Assembly: GCA_013289825.1 (NCBI GenBank)
Contig: JABCZF010000001.1
Span: forward strand, 124,001 to 188,000
Source: Acidobacteriota bacterium
GTDB taxonomy: Bacteria; Acidobacteriota; Terriglobia; Acidiferrales; UBA7541
Reading direction: 5' to 3'
Length of the DNA stretch: 64,000 nucleotides
Made by a program: the position numbers and the translations under genes. Below, piece after piece: positions 26,908-34,852 of this stretch (its first letter is position 1; every line of letters begins with the position of its first letter). The notes under the pieces were generated by a model, which was not told where the DNA came from, did not search any database, and saw only the letters and a program-made list of their open reading frames with translations.

Positions 26908-28152
26908 TCAGGAAGAGCGTGGGGGAATGGACGACTTGAGGTACTCGGCGGCGTAGCGGAAAATCTTGCCGCCGGAGAGCGCTTCGATTCGCTTGATCTT
27001 GGCAGATACAAAAAGAGCCGTCTCCCCAGGCGAGAATGGCGCGGCAAGTTCAATCAAAGAATCGAGCGGGTATTGCTGCAGGCCGTGGAAGCAGACGCCG
27101 CTCTTCGAGACGTTTTCGCACTCGACGATCTCGTCCTTGTGAGCCGGGTGGCGCACGCAGGCGCTGAAACTCACGCGAATTCGAACGTGGCGTCGCTTGT
27201 TGACAGGCCGTCCGTTGCCATCAAGCTCTCGCCGAGGGGCGTCTTTAGGCGTAGATGCGGGACGCGCAACTTGTGTGACAGGCGCGGCAGTTACAGGCTC
27301 AGGTGTGTCCAGAGCAGCCGTGGCGCTGGCCACTGCTGGCGAGGTCGCGACCTCGGCCATCGCAGCAAAATCAGAGGTGACGGATGTAGCGAAATAGGAA
27401 GCGGGCCCAGCGGTAGCAGGCGCAGCTCCGCCAGGCGGCTGTGCGGCTGGCTCAAGGGTTGCAGCGAAAGCCGGTTCAGGCAATTCAAAATCTGGCTTCG
27501 CTGTGTGCGGTGCGCGCCTGGGCGGAGACGAGTTGAAATTTCGATTGGGCGGGCTCGCGCGCGAAGCGTGGGAGAACCGCACGGGCGTCGAGTCCGAAGA
27601 CGCCGCGAATGAGGGCACGGAGGGTTTGAAGGACCTCTCCAGCGGGGGCCCGAACAAAGCGGGTTGGCCTTCGTCTTGGGCTTTTCGCCACGGTGTGGAT
27701 GTGCCGCAGCTCTCGCAATGGCGCAGGATGTTTCCGTTGACGGAGTACACATCTTCTTCGATTTCGTGCTGCTCAACATCCTGCTGCGACTGGCAAAGGC
27801 TGCATTCGAGCGTTAGTGAGAGGCCGGCCGGTTCGAATGATTCGGGAGGAGGAAACTCCATCGGCCAGAAGTCGGGATCAGGCTCGACGAAAGCCAGGCC
27901 ATAAACGTAGCGACCGGGCTCGTCGCCAATCTGGCCGACGAGGCGGACGACCGCCTGCTTCCCGTAGCCAGGCAGGCGCAACGTCAAGAGTTCGTCGGGC
28001 GTAAGGCGGTGTCGTGACACAACTCCGGCGCCGTGGCGGCTAAGCACAACAGTTTTCGTTTCTTCGGAAAACACTTTTCCGGCGGTGTCGGTCCCCAGCA
28101 GGACGATGTCTATTTCTTTGGCGATGCGTCCGCTTCGGCGTTTTCGGTGCAT
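26908..28152 (-). CDS. PilZ-domain protein with a central four-cysteine motif
   Basis: A 414-residue protein. An N-terminal PilZ-like domain (KRRSGRIAKEIDIVLLGTD ... SRHGAGVVSRHRL) is followed by a probable zinc site (CSLC and CESC about 30 residues apart). A long Ala/Pro linker comes next, then a C-terminal PilZ domain: NKRRHVRIRVSFSACVR and CENVSKSGVCFHG. PilZ domains bind cyclic di-GMP through RxxxR and NxSxxG-type motifs; here RRHVR and NVSKSG are present. Probably a c-di-GMP-responsive effector. Targets unknown. Confidence 0.8.
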   Translation of the reverse strand: MHRKRRSGRIAKEIDIVLLGTDTAGKVFSEETKTVVLSRHGAGVVSRHRLTPDELLTLRLPGYGKQAVVRLVGQIGDEPGRYVYGLAFVEPDPDFWPMEFPPPESFEPAGLSLTLECSLCQSQQDVEQHEIEEDVYSVNGNILRHCESCGTSTPWRKAQDEGQPALFGPPLERSFKPSVPSFAASSDSTPVRFSHASRASPPNRNFNSSPPRRAPHTAKPDFELPEPAFAATLEPAAQPPGGAAPATAGPASYFATSVTSDFAAMAEVATSPAVASATAALDTPEPVTAAPVTQVARPASTPKDAPRRELDGNGRPVNKRRHVRIRVSFSACVRHPAHKDEIVECENVSKSGVCFHGLQQYPLDSLIELAAPFSPGETALFVSAKIKRIEALSGGKIFRYAAEYLKSSIPPRSS

Positions 28153-28389
28153 AGGTCCGTGGGCACGCGCTCTACCAAGCCAGAGCGCCCGAGCGCACTG
28201 GCCAGCAGCCCTGCCCCAAGCTTACATGGCCCTCTGGTTTTTATCAGCTTCTCCTCTTCCATGGTTTCCTCATCTCCAGCAGTTTTATAAGCGTGAGAGA
28301 AGCAACGAATGGCCGGCGTAGGTACGTAGGTACTAAATAGAGGCCTGGAAGCGTACCGGGAAGTACTGAGTAGAATGAACCCGTTGGGC

Positions 28390-28605
28390 TATCGACGAAG
28401 GAGAGGGCCGAGGGCAGAATGGCAACTGTAATCGGGAGTTGGTTGCGGCTTCCGGAGTAAGAAGGCTTGGCCTGCTTGCTCCTGTGTCGTTCCGCTGCTC
28501 GCGAGCGCAGCGGAGCACGCGGAAGTTGTGAACTGACTTCAGGTTGCAAGACCCTCCATCCCCCACGCCCGAGCGGCCGGTCCCCCCACCGGCCGCTCAT
28601 TTTTT
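28390..28605 (+). ncRNA. Possible small RNA ending at a strong terminator
   Basis: The plus-strand terminator at 28571-28605 closes a stretch of about 200 bases with no coding frame and an internal hairpin CCGCTG...CAGCGG near 28496-28517. A 6S-like or other regulatory RNA would fit the size. The 5' end is a guess, since no clear promoter was found. Confidence 0.25.
28571..28605 (+). terminator. Strong intrinsic terminator
   Basis: A perfect 11-bp stem, GAGCGGCCGGT / ACCGGCCGCTC, with a CCCCCC loop, followed by ATTTTTT. Unmistakably rho-independent on the plus strand. Confidence 0.8.
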
Positions 28606-28857
28606 GCGCAGCAGTTCTAAAGATCAACATTCACAGTTGAAAAGTACGCGGAGACTTGTGTGAGCGGTTTTGACGCGGAGCTTCGTTTCGCTTCCAAACG
28701 CAAAGATATTTGGAGGGATGGGGAACGTGGTTTTCAGTGGGGCGGGTTGAGACCAGGGCGGAGCGGGCACGACGTGCCGTGGCTCACGACTTAGGGTCTG
28801 GCTGGAAGCAGCGGAGTACAGGGCGAGATCAGAGAGAGGGCCGACGAAGAAACAGTA

Positions 28858-28884
28858 AGAGGGCCCCAACGAATGGGGCCCTCT
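28858..28884. terminator. Strong hairpin, possible terminator
   Basis: A perfect 11-bp stem, AGAGGGCCCCA / TGGGGCCCTCT, with ACGAA loop. No T-run follows on plus; on minus, TTACTGTTTCTT follows, a weak U-tract. Confidence 0.45.
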
Positions 28885-28970
28885 CGGTCGAAACCACTTC
28901 GAACGACACACCCGCGGGAAGCTGAAATCGCGCACCCGCCAACCACCACGAAGAACAAAGGCCGAAATGA

Positions 28971-28998
28971 AAAAGGGGGCTGGTGCAAGCCCCCTTTT
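28971..28998. terminator. Bidirectional intrinsic terminator
   Basis: A perfect 11-bp stem, AAAAGGGGGCT / AGCCCCCTTTT, with a six-base loop. A- and T-runs are built into the stem, so it can end transcripts in both directions, including the sigma/anti-sigma mRNA arriving from the right. Confidence 0.75.
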
Positions 28999-29474
28999 CT
29001 AAGCTGACCCCCCAAAAAACCGGAACCGAGTCGAGGTTCGGATCCGGCCACCCCGGGAAGCCAATCTTGTAAGTTGCCCTGGAAGAGAGCAATAGTTGTG
29101 CCAGCGGTGGACTGAATTGGAGCTTTTCTAGAGGTATATGATTCAAAAGAATTTACGGGAAATTCAAATTTGCGTGAAGACAGAGCGGCGCAAATTTTCT
29201 ACAAAATCTCACAGAAAACGGAGAATCACCTACATTCTTTAGGAGTATCGCATCGAAAAAAACAATGGCAAACCGGGAGCATAAAGAGGCGGGAGCGTCC
29301 TCGTCCGATATATTTTTAGGGACGGGACAAACAGGGAGAACAGAGTGTAATGGAAATGTAAGCCAGCGAACGCCACGGTTGGCCTCTCCTGATTCGCAGC
29401 TTGCTCGGTAACGTTAACGTCTATGCTTTGGATTTGGCTGCAGGAAAAGGACACGGAAGCCATTCGAGCGTTGA

Positions 29475-30791
29475 CTAGACTCGGACGGCGGCGTGGCACC
29501 AGCGACGCCGCACTAGCCGGGCAGGAATCGAGAACAAGAAAAGCCAGAAGATTAGAACTGGACCGTATTCGGCGAAGAAGAGAACTATTGCGAGAAGCGT
29601 GTCGGCTACGTTGCGGTAGCCGTTGACTGCGGCGTTGCCGATTAGCGTGGAGATCGCCGGGGCTGGGGAGTCGAGCTTGGCTCTGTATTCTTCGGAGAGT
29701 CGCAGGTTGACGGTGGCGAAGTCCACGCGGTGCTCGAGGTTTTTTTGTTCGGCTTCCATTTGTTCTATTTCGCCGCGGACGCGGGCGATTTCTCGCTCGA
29801 CTCCGAGGACGTCAGTGATTTTGCCGGTGCGTTGAGTGAGGATGGCTTCGAGGCGCTGTTCAGTTTCGCGGGAATTCTTCAGGCGTGCCAGGAGATCGCC
29901 GTGTTGCCTGGTGACTTCTTCGCCGTTCTGCGTTTCGCCTTCGACGCGGCCGAGCGATTTTAGTTCGGCGAGTGTCGCCGGAAGCTGTGGCGCGGGAATC
30001 CGCAGAGAGGCTTCGAGCGAACGCGCCGCATTTTGCGGGGTAGCAGTATTGAGTTCGGCGGCGTAGCCGTTGTGGCAGACGAGGATGGCGTCCAGCGATG
30101 CGCGAGAGGACTGGAAATCTTTTGTGACCAGAGACAGAGAGACGGTGCGGGAGATCATGGGTGCGGTCAAGACACGGGATTGCTGATCAGAGATGGATTG
30201 ACCATCCAGGGAGGAGCTGTTTTTTACGTGATCGTCGAGGCCGAGAAGGAGTCCGTTTGTATCGGCGGCGGCGCCAGGGGGATTGGCGGAGGGGAGACGG
30301 TTGGCGAAAGCCTTACTATGCTGGGCGGTGCCGAGCGGCCCGTCCAAGGGAATTAAAGATTTCTCCTTGTCTTCCGGTTTCACGCGCCGGCTCATCGCGG
30401 GCCCTGCCATTGATCTTCGGAGCAGATTCGGAATGGCGATGACGAGGAAAGGCACCGACAATGCAGAGGCGACAGCCAGCCCCGCAACCAGTTGTCCACG
30501 CGCCCATTGGCTCGAGAAACGAAATATTCTCGGTTCACTCCTGCTCAACGCTAGCGAATTCTCCCTTGCTAAGCATGCCACGCGGTCTTGGAAACTGGCG
30601 TTGGCAGGCGCGGGGGCGACGCTCCAGCTGGAGAGTGACTGAGACGTTTTGCGGAGCGAGGCGCGCACTTCCTGGCAATCGGCGCAGGCGGAGATGTGCG
30701 TGGCGACGGATGGGGCGCGTTCGACGGAGAGTTCGCCGTCGAAGTGGGCCATGATTTCTTCCGGTGCGACAGCATGCGGGGCAGTGCTCAT
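29475..30791 (-). CDS. Zinc-finger anti-sigma factor with DUF4349 domain
   Basis: A 438-residue membrane protein. The cytoplasmic N-terminus has the anti-sigma zinc motif HISACADCQEV (HxxxCxxC, about residues 31-41). A membrane helix follows (LVAGLAVASALSVPFLVIAI), then an extracytoplasmic DUF4349 domain with a long coiled coil (QRLEAILTQRTGKITDVL ... REIARVRGEIEQMEAEQ). A second membrane helix lies near the C-terminus. The start has GAGAGG upstream and overlaps the sigma gene by 4 bases (ATGA). It should hold the neighbouring ECF sigma factor until a signal outside the membrane is sensed. Confidence 0.88.
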   Translation of the reverse strand: MSTAPHAVAPEEIMAHFDGELSVERAPSVATHISACADCQEVRASLRKTSQSLSSWSVAPAPANASFQDRVACLARENSLALSRSEPRIFRFSSQWARGQLVAGLAVASALSVPFLVIAIPNLLRRSMAGPAMSRRVKPEDKEKSLIPLDGPLGTAQHSKAFANRLPSANPPGAAADTNGLLLGLDDHVKNSSSLDGQSISDQQSRVLTAPMISRTVSLSLVTKDFQSSRASLDAILVCHNGYAAELNTATPQNAARSLEASLRIPAPQLPATLAELKSLGRVEGETQNGEEVTRQHGDLLARLKNSRETEQRLEAILTQRTGKITDVLGVEREIARVRGEIEQMEAEQKNLEHRVDFATVNLRLSEEYRAKLDSPAPAISTLIGNAAVNGYRNVADTLLAIVLFFAEYGPVLIFWLFLFSIPARLVRRRWCHAAVRV

Positions 30792-31483
30792 AGACGAATA
30801 CCTCTCTGTGGAATTGTTTGCGGGGAGCCTGGCAATGGGGCCGGCTCGGCGGATGGCGCGGCATCGTTCGGAGAGGGTGCGGCGGAAGGCTCTAGCAAGT
30901 TGCGGAGGGCCGTGCGGGCGCGGAAAAGGCGGGAGCGGACCGTGTTGATGGCGAGTTGCAGCAGGTCGGCGATCTCCGCGTAGCTGAGTTGCTCGAATTC
31001 GCGGAGCAGGAGAATTTCGCGGTCGATCGGATCGAGCTTTTCGACGGCGCGTCGGACCCACAGGCCGGATTCCGTGGCGTCCTGTTTGGCGGGATCGCGA
31101 AGGCTCTTGGGTTGGCCGAAGAACGTGGCGCGGAAGGCGGCTTTCGGGCAATGAGCGCGAAGAATCTTGAAGGCGATAGCGTAGAGGTAGGTGCGGGGTT
31201 CGTAGCGAGAGGCGGCGCGGAGCAGAGCGAGAAAAGCTTCTTGGCTGAGTTCCTCGGCCTGAGAAGGGTCGGCGGTGCGGCGGCGGAAGAAGCCATAGAG
31301 GGGTTGTTTGTAGCGGAGGAAGAGTTCCTGGAACGAGTCGGCAGAACCTTTGGAGAAGGCCAGCATGAGCTGCTCGTCGCCGGCGGGGCTGGCCGGGAAG
31401 GCGGGGGAGGGCGGCGTGTCGACCATAGGGGTGGGCTGGAGAGCCTCGGAGTTTAGAACGAGAGCTGGGAGTGCGTCTTGCAT
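30788..31483 (-). CDS. ECF-type RNA polymerase sigma factor
   Basis: A 231-residue sigma-70 family protein. Region 2: SFQELFLRYKQPLYGFFRRRTADPSQAEELSQEAFLALL. Region 4: LDPIDREILLLREFEQLSYAEIADLLQLAINTVRSRLFRAR, a clear helix-turn-helix. Both termini carry Pro/Ala-rich extensions. It is cotranscribed with the anti-sigma factor (4-base overlap). A GGAACTT element 49 bases upstream suggests autoregulation. Confidence 0.92.
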   Translation of the reverse strand: MQDALPALVLNSEALQPTPMVDTPPSPAFPASPAGDEQLMLAFSKGSADSFQELFLRYKQPLYGFFRRRTADPSQAEELSQEAFLALLRAASRYEPRTYLYAIAFKILRAHCPKAAFRATFFGQPKSLRDPAKQDATESGLWVRRAVEKLDPIDREILLLREFEQLSYAEIADLLQLAINTVRSRLFRARTALRNLLEPSAAPSPNDAAPSAEPAPLPGSPQTIPQRGIRL

Positions 31484-31532
31484 GAAATGGCGCGGTGAGC
31501 CTCCACTAACGGTAATGCCGCGAGAAGGGGAA

Positions 31533-31539
31533 AAGTTCC
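31533..31539 (-). promoter_or_regulatory. Possible ECF -35 element (GGAACTT)
   Basis: GGAACTT on the minus strand equals the classic ECF/sigmaE -35 core, 49 bases before the sigma start. A -10 partner is not clear: CGTTA lies 21 bases further, longer than the usual spacing. Confidence 0.35.
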
Positions 31540-31570
31540 CTAGGAGTTGAGACCCAGGACGTTTGGTAGC

Positions 31571-31740
31571 GCTGGAGGTCCAAGGCAGGGACGTTTGCGG
31601 GAGCGGTCAACGGCACTTTTCCCGGTGGGAACAAGCTAGCGTTGGCAAAGAAGGAGTCCAACGGCGATAGCTCCGGTTACATTCTCAAATGGCTTGACGT
31701 GTCGGGGACCGGCAACGGCGGAGACTGGGGCAGACCATAA
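31571..31740 (+). pseudogene. Protein-like open fragment without a start
   Basis: The plus frame reads GTFAGAVNGTFPGGNKLALA, later GYILKWLDVSGTGNGGDWGRP-like sequence, and stops at TAA 31738-31740. It opens just after a TAG and has no ATG. It resembles the C-terminal end of an extracellular protein and may be a gene remnant; chance cannot be ruled out. Confidence 0.25.
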
Positions 31741-31748
31741 GAAATGCC

Positions 31749-31778
31749 TTGACATATTCCCATATAGGCATGTATTGT
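31749..31778 (+). promoter_or_regulatory. arsR promoter, probable leaderless transcript
   Basis: TTGACA (31749-31754), an 18-base spacer and TATTGT (31773-31778). The expected transcription start falls at or just before the ATG at 31786, and no Shine-Dalgarno site is present. Confidence 0.65.
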
Positions 31779-31785
31779 CGCACTC

Positions 31786-32127
31786 ATGGCACGCGCTGCT
31801 ACTACTTCTGACGCTTTCAATGCCGTTGCGGAGCCACGGCGCAGGGAGATACTCAACTACCTGGCGCTCGAGGAGCGGCCGGTGGCGGAGATTGTGGATG
31901 CTTTGGAGATGGAGCAGCCTTCCGTTTCGAAGCATTTGCGCGTCTTAAAGGATGTTGGGTTGGTGCATGCGCGGCGCGACGGGCGGCAGATGTTTTACCG
32001 GACGAATGCGGCGGGGATCCGGCCTTTATATGAGTGGGCCGCTACCTTTGAACGATTCTGGCGGCACCAGTTGATCCGCGTGAAGGAACGGGCCGAGGAG
32101 AAGAGCGGGGCGGTGAAGAAGGATTGA
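31786..32127 (+). CDS. ArsR-family transcriptional regulator
   Basis: A 113-residue winged-helix repressor: FNAVAEPRRREILNYLALEERPVAEIVDALEMEQPSVSKHLRVLKDVGLVHARRDGRQMFYR in overlapping elements covers the helix-turn-helix and wing. The metal-binding CxC of arsenic sensors is absent, so this is the type linked to SRPBCC genes. Its C-terminus (FERFWRHQLIRVKERAEE) is typical of that subgroup. It heads a plus-strand series with an SRPBCC gene 25 bases downstream, and probably controls it. Confidence 0.9.
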   Translation: MARAATTSDAFNAVAEPRRREILNYLALEERPVAEIVDALEMEQPSVSKHLRVLKDVGLVHARRDGRQMFYRTNAAGIRPLYEWAATFERFWRHQLIRVKERAEEKSGAVKKD

Positions 32128-32152
32128 GAAACTTACTTTTTGAGGAGGAACG

Positions 32153-32644
32153 ATGAGTTCGATGGCCGCAGCAGTCGTGGCACTTGAGAATTTGACGCTG
32201 AACATTACGCAGGAGATTCATGTGCGGGCTTCGCTGGAGGTGACCTTCGAGGCGCTGCTGGAGCAGCTGGGTCCGGGCAATCAAGTGATGGACGGGACGC
32301 CGATGCCGATGAAGCTGGAGGCCTGGCCGGGCGGGAGATGGTTCCGCGATTTGGGCGAAGGGAACGGACATTTGTGGGGGCACGTGCAGGCCATCAAGCG
32401 GCCGACGCTGCTGGAATTTACGGGGCCGTTGTTCATGTCGTACCCGGTGGTTTCGAATGTGCAGTACCGGTTGAGCGAGACGGATGGCGGGACTTTGATC
32501 AAGTTTCATCACGCGGCGCTGGGGTTGATTCAGGACGACCACCGGAGAGGCGTGACGGGCGGGTGGGGGACGATAAATGAGCGCGTGCGAAAGGCGGCGG
32601 AGGCCCATCGATCGCTCGCAGCAGGAGACGGGAAGAAGCAGTAA
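32153..32644 (+). CDS. SRPBCC (AHSA1-like) domain protein
   Basis: A 163-residue protein with the START/SRPBCC helix-grip fold: NITQEIHVRASLEVTFEALLEQLGPG, MKLEAWPGGRWFRDLG, LEFTGPLFMSYPVVSNVQYRL and a long C-terminal helix. Such proteins bind hydrophobic ligands. GAGGAGG precedes the ATG. The ArsR-SRPBCC pairing is common in bacteria; ligand unknown. Confidence 0.85.
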   Translation: MSSMAAAVVALENLTLNITQEIHVRASLEVTFEALLEQLGPGNQVMDGTPMPMKLEAWPGGRWFRDLGEGNGHLWGHVQAIKRPTLLEFTGPLFMSYPVVSNVQYRLSETDGGTLIKFHHAALGLIQDDHRRGVTGGWGTINERVRKAAEAHRSLAAGDGKKQ

Positions 32645-32719
32645 CCCGCGTAGGGGATCGCATTGCGGGTCCGCTTCGGGCCAACAGGATTTTACGGTGA
32701 GAACAAAAGGAGAATCTAC

Positions 32720-33241
32720 ATGTCGATTGCACAATCGTTGCTCCAAGAGTTTGAAGCACAAGCGCCCATCACGGGGAAGTTTCTGGAGCGGCTGCCGGAA
32801 GATAAATTGACCTGGAAGCCGCACCACAAGTCCATGTCCGCCGGGCAGCTCGCCTACCATCTGGCCTTCGTGCCGGGCGGGGTCGTTCGCTTCGTGCAAA
32901 ACAATCCGGCGCAAGCCCCAGAGTTCGCCGACTTCCCGCAACCGGCGAGCCGCCAGGAGATTCTAAAGACGTTTCTGGAAAGTATCGCCGCAGTGCGAAG
33001 CCTATTGCCAAGATTCGATGACGCGGCAATGAAGGAAATCTGGCGTATGGTTGCCGGCGGACGTGAAGTCCTGGCGCAACCCCGGGCGGCGTTTCTGCGC
33101 GACGTGATGCTGAGCCACTGGTACCAACACCGCGGCCAATTCAGTGTGTACCTACGGATGCTCGACGTAGCCGTGCCTGCCAGCTGGGGACCGAGCGCGG
33201 ACGAACCTCCAGCGTTCGTCGAAAAGGCTCAATCCGCCTAG
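32720..33241 (+). CDS. DinB-family protein
   Basis: A 173-residue four-helix protein of the DinB/YfiT superfamily: SIAQSLLQEFEAQAPITGKFLERLP, the first His in SAGQLAYHLAFVPGG and the C-terminal HWYQHRGQFSVYLRML. His residues at these places form the family metal site, associated with mycothiol/bacillithiol-like transferases, although the thiol is unknown here. ATG at 32720 follows AAAGGAG. Third gene of the arsR-led series. Confidence 0.85.
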   Translation: MSIAQSLLQEFEAQAPITGKFLERLPEDKLTWKPHHKSMSAGQLAYHLAFVPGGVVRFVQNNPAQAPEFADFPQPASRQEILKTFLESIAAVRSLLPRFDDAAMKEIWRMVAGGREVLAQPRAAFLRDVMLSHWYQHRGQFSVYLRMLDVAVPASWGPSADEPPAFVEKAQSA

Positions 33242-33261
33242 TTGCCCATTCGGAGAAACGT

Positions 33262-33429
33262 ATGTGTCCTGCCTGCATGGCCACGACGGCAATACTGATC
33301 GCATCGGCAGTTTCAGGGGGCGGAGTAGGGGCCCTGGTGGTGAGCAAGTTTCGCGTGAAGGAAATCGTGACGAGGATGTTTCGAAGACAACAAAAGGAGA
33401 AGACATGGGAGCAACACACGAGCAAGTGA
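33262..33429 (+). CDS. Small membrane protein (55 residues)
   Basis: Starts MCPACMATTAILIASAVSGG, with a CPAC motif and one glycine-rich membrane helix, then a basic stretch VSKFRVKEIVTRMFRRQQKE. GGAG lies 6 bases before the ATG. It overlaps the next gene by 25 bases in another phase, as in a tight operon. The CxxC at the N-terminus could bind metal or be redox-active. Too short for most gene callers, but start signal, hydrophobic pattern and context all agree. Confidence 0.7.
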   Translation: MCPACMATTAILIASAVSGGGVGALVVSKFRVKEIVTRMFRRQQKEKTWEQHTSK

Positions 33430-33878
33430 ACCTGATGCTGCATTTGTATGAGTTGCGGAGAGAAGCCAAGCTGCGGGAAGCGCGGGACTGGATGTCGGTA
33501 AATTTTCACCCGAAAAACGCGGACGAGGCCATGAAGCTGGTGCCTCCTGGAACTAAGGAAAATGCGTATATGCGCATGGTGCTCGGCTATTGGGAGATGG
33601 TGGCGAGCATCGCCAACCGCGGGCTGCTGGACGAGGAATTGTTTTTTGAGAATTCGGGCGAGCAATGGGGAGTTTGGGAGCAGGTGAAGCCGCTGATAGC
33701 TGCGTGGAGGACCATGTTCGCGAATCCACAGTTCCTGGGGAATTTGCAGGAGCATGCGAAGCGCCTGGAGGCCTGGAGGGAGAAGCGCAATCCGGGATCG
33801 CTCGAGGCTCTGCGAAAGGTGTACGCGCAAATGAACGAAGCGGTCGAGGAGAATAAGGCGCGCGCGGCGAGCAACTAG
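33405..33878 (+). CDS. Hypothetical helical protein in the arsR-led operon
   Basis: A 157-residue protein, predicted almost wholly helical: THEQVNLMLHLYELRREAKL, YMRMVLGYWEMVASIANRGL, then EQWGVWEQVKPLIAAWRTMF. No cysteines or membrane segments. It resembles small DUF4760-type proteins in pattern, but I am not sure of that family. ATG at 33405 has AAAGGAGAAG upstream and lies inside the end of the 55-residue gene. Confidence 0.7.
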   Translation: MGATHEQVNLMLHLYELRREAKLREARDWMSVNFHPKNADEAMKLVPPGTKENAYMRMVLGYWEMVASIANRGLLDEELFFENSGEQWGVWEQVKPLIAAWRTMFANPQFLGNLQEHAKRLEAWREKRNPGSLEALRKVYAQMNEAVEENKARAASN

Positions 33879-33985
33879 CGCCGCAGTCGCGTTGCTTGGC
33901 CGTGCGGGGGCTCGGGGGACGTATGGAGCTGCGGGCTTTCCTACTTTCCGAGTGGTCCAGAAACAATTCCTAAGGAGAAGAAGTC

Positions 33986-34738
33986 ATGAGTCAGAACACG
34001 ATCGAAAACCCGAAAGTGGTGTCGCAAGCAGAATGGATCGCGGCGCGGAAAGAACTGCTGGCCAAAGAAAAGAATCTGACCCGGCAGAGAGACGCGCTTG
34101 CAGAGGAGAGGCGCAAGCTGCCGTGGGTTAAGGTTGATAAGAAGTATGTGTTTGAGACTGCCAGCGGGAAGAAAACCTTGGCCGAGCTGTTCGGTGGGAA
34201 AAGTCAGCTGGCGGTTTACCACTTCATGTTGGGGCCAGATTGGGAGCAAGGATGCCCGAGCTGCTCGCTGCTGGCCGATCACATGGATGGCATGGCCATC
34301 CATCTGGCGCAGAGAGACGTAAGGCTCGTGATTGTTTCCAGGGCGCCGCTAGGGAAGATAGAAGAGTTCAAGAAGCGGATGGCCTGGAAATTTCCTTGGG
34401 TGTCGTCCTACGGGAGCGACTTCAATTTTGATTTTGGCGTTTCCGTGGCGAAAGAGGACGTGGGGAAGGAGATCCTCTACAACTTCGCCCCCAGTAAGTT
34501 TCCGAGTGACGAGCGGCCGGGAATGAGTGTGTTCTGCAAAAACCCGAACGGCGAGGTGTTCCACACGTATTCCATGTATGCTCGCGGGCTGGAAGACTTG
34601 CTGGGCTTGTATGCGATTCTCGATCGGGTGCCTAAAGGGCGAGATGAGGCGGGGTTGCCGCACGGTATGGCCTGGGTGCGGCATCACGACCGGTATCCGG
34701 AGAGCAACATCGTTGAGGTAAAGGCCGCTAAGACCTAA
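33986..34738 (+). CDS. DUF899 thioredoxin-like protein
   Basis: A 250-residue DUF899 protein: EWIAARKELLAKEKNLTRQRDALAEERRKLPW at the N-terminus, then the thioredoxin-fold part LAVYHFMLGPDWEQGCPSCSLLAD with its CPSC motif, FPWVSSYGSDFNFDFGV and SVFCKNPNGEVFHTYSMYARG. AAGGAG precedes the ATG. The CxxC hints at a redox role, but the family has no firm function. It commonly accompanies SRPBCC and DinB genes, and is the last gene of this series. Confidence 0.88.
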   Translation: MSQNTIENPKVVSQAEWIAARKELLAKEKNLTRQRDALAEERRKLPWVKVDKKYVFETASGKKTLAELFGGKSQLAVYHFMLGPDWEQGCPSCSLLADHMDGMAIHLAQRDVRLVIVSRAPLGKIEEFKKRMAWKFPWVSSYGSDFNFDFGVSVAKEDVGKEILYNFAPSKFPSDERPGMSVFCKNPNGEVFHTYSMYARGLEDLLGLYAILDRVPKGRDEAGLPHGMAWVRHHDRYPESNIVEVKAAKT

Positions 34739-34852
34739 CGGCTTATATTCAGAAGCAGAATAGTCAGGACGAAGAAAGCGGCGGTTTGCTTCGGCGAAGG
34801 TTGGAGCGGACCGCCGTGTTTTCTTTTGCAGAGAAGATCTCCCAGAAAAACG

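Larger units (their letters stand above)
28153..29474. other. 1.3 kb gene-free stretch with strong hairpins
   Basis: No open frame here has protein-like composition. It holds three strong hairpins (28571-28605, 28858-28884, 28971-28998) and a 13-bp palindrome GGCACGACGTGCC near 28767. The right part (29090-29400) is more AT-rich. The first terminator points plus and has no coding gene before it, suggesting a non-coding transcript. No tRNA, tmRNA, RNase P or SRP RNA core motif was recognised. Confidence 0.5.
31484..31785. other. Divergent gap between sigma and arsR genes
   Basis: Holds the candidate ECF -35 element (31533-31539), an open plus-strand fragment (31571-31740) and the arsR promoter (31749-31778). 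Nothing else recognised. Confidence 0.5.

Noticed and set aside
28624..28935. Minus-strand frame of 103 codons in the gene-free stretch
   Set aside because: Runs straight through a perfect terminator-like hairpin and has no domain pattern or start signal.
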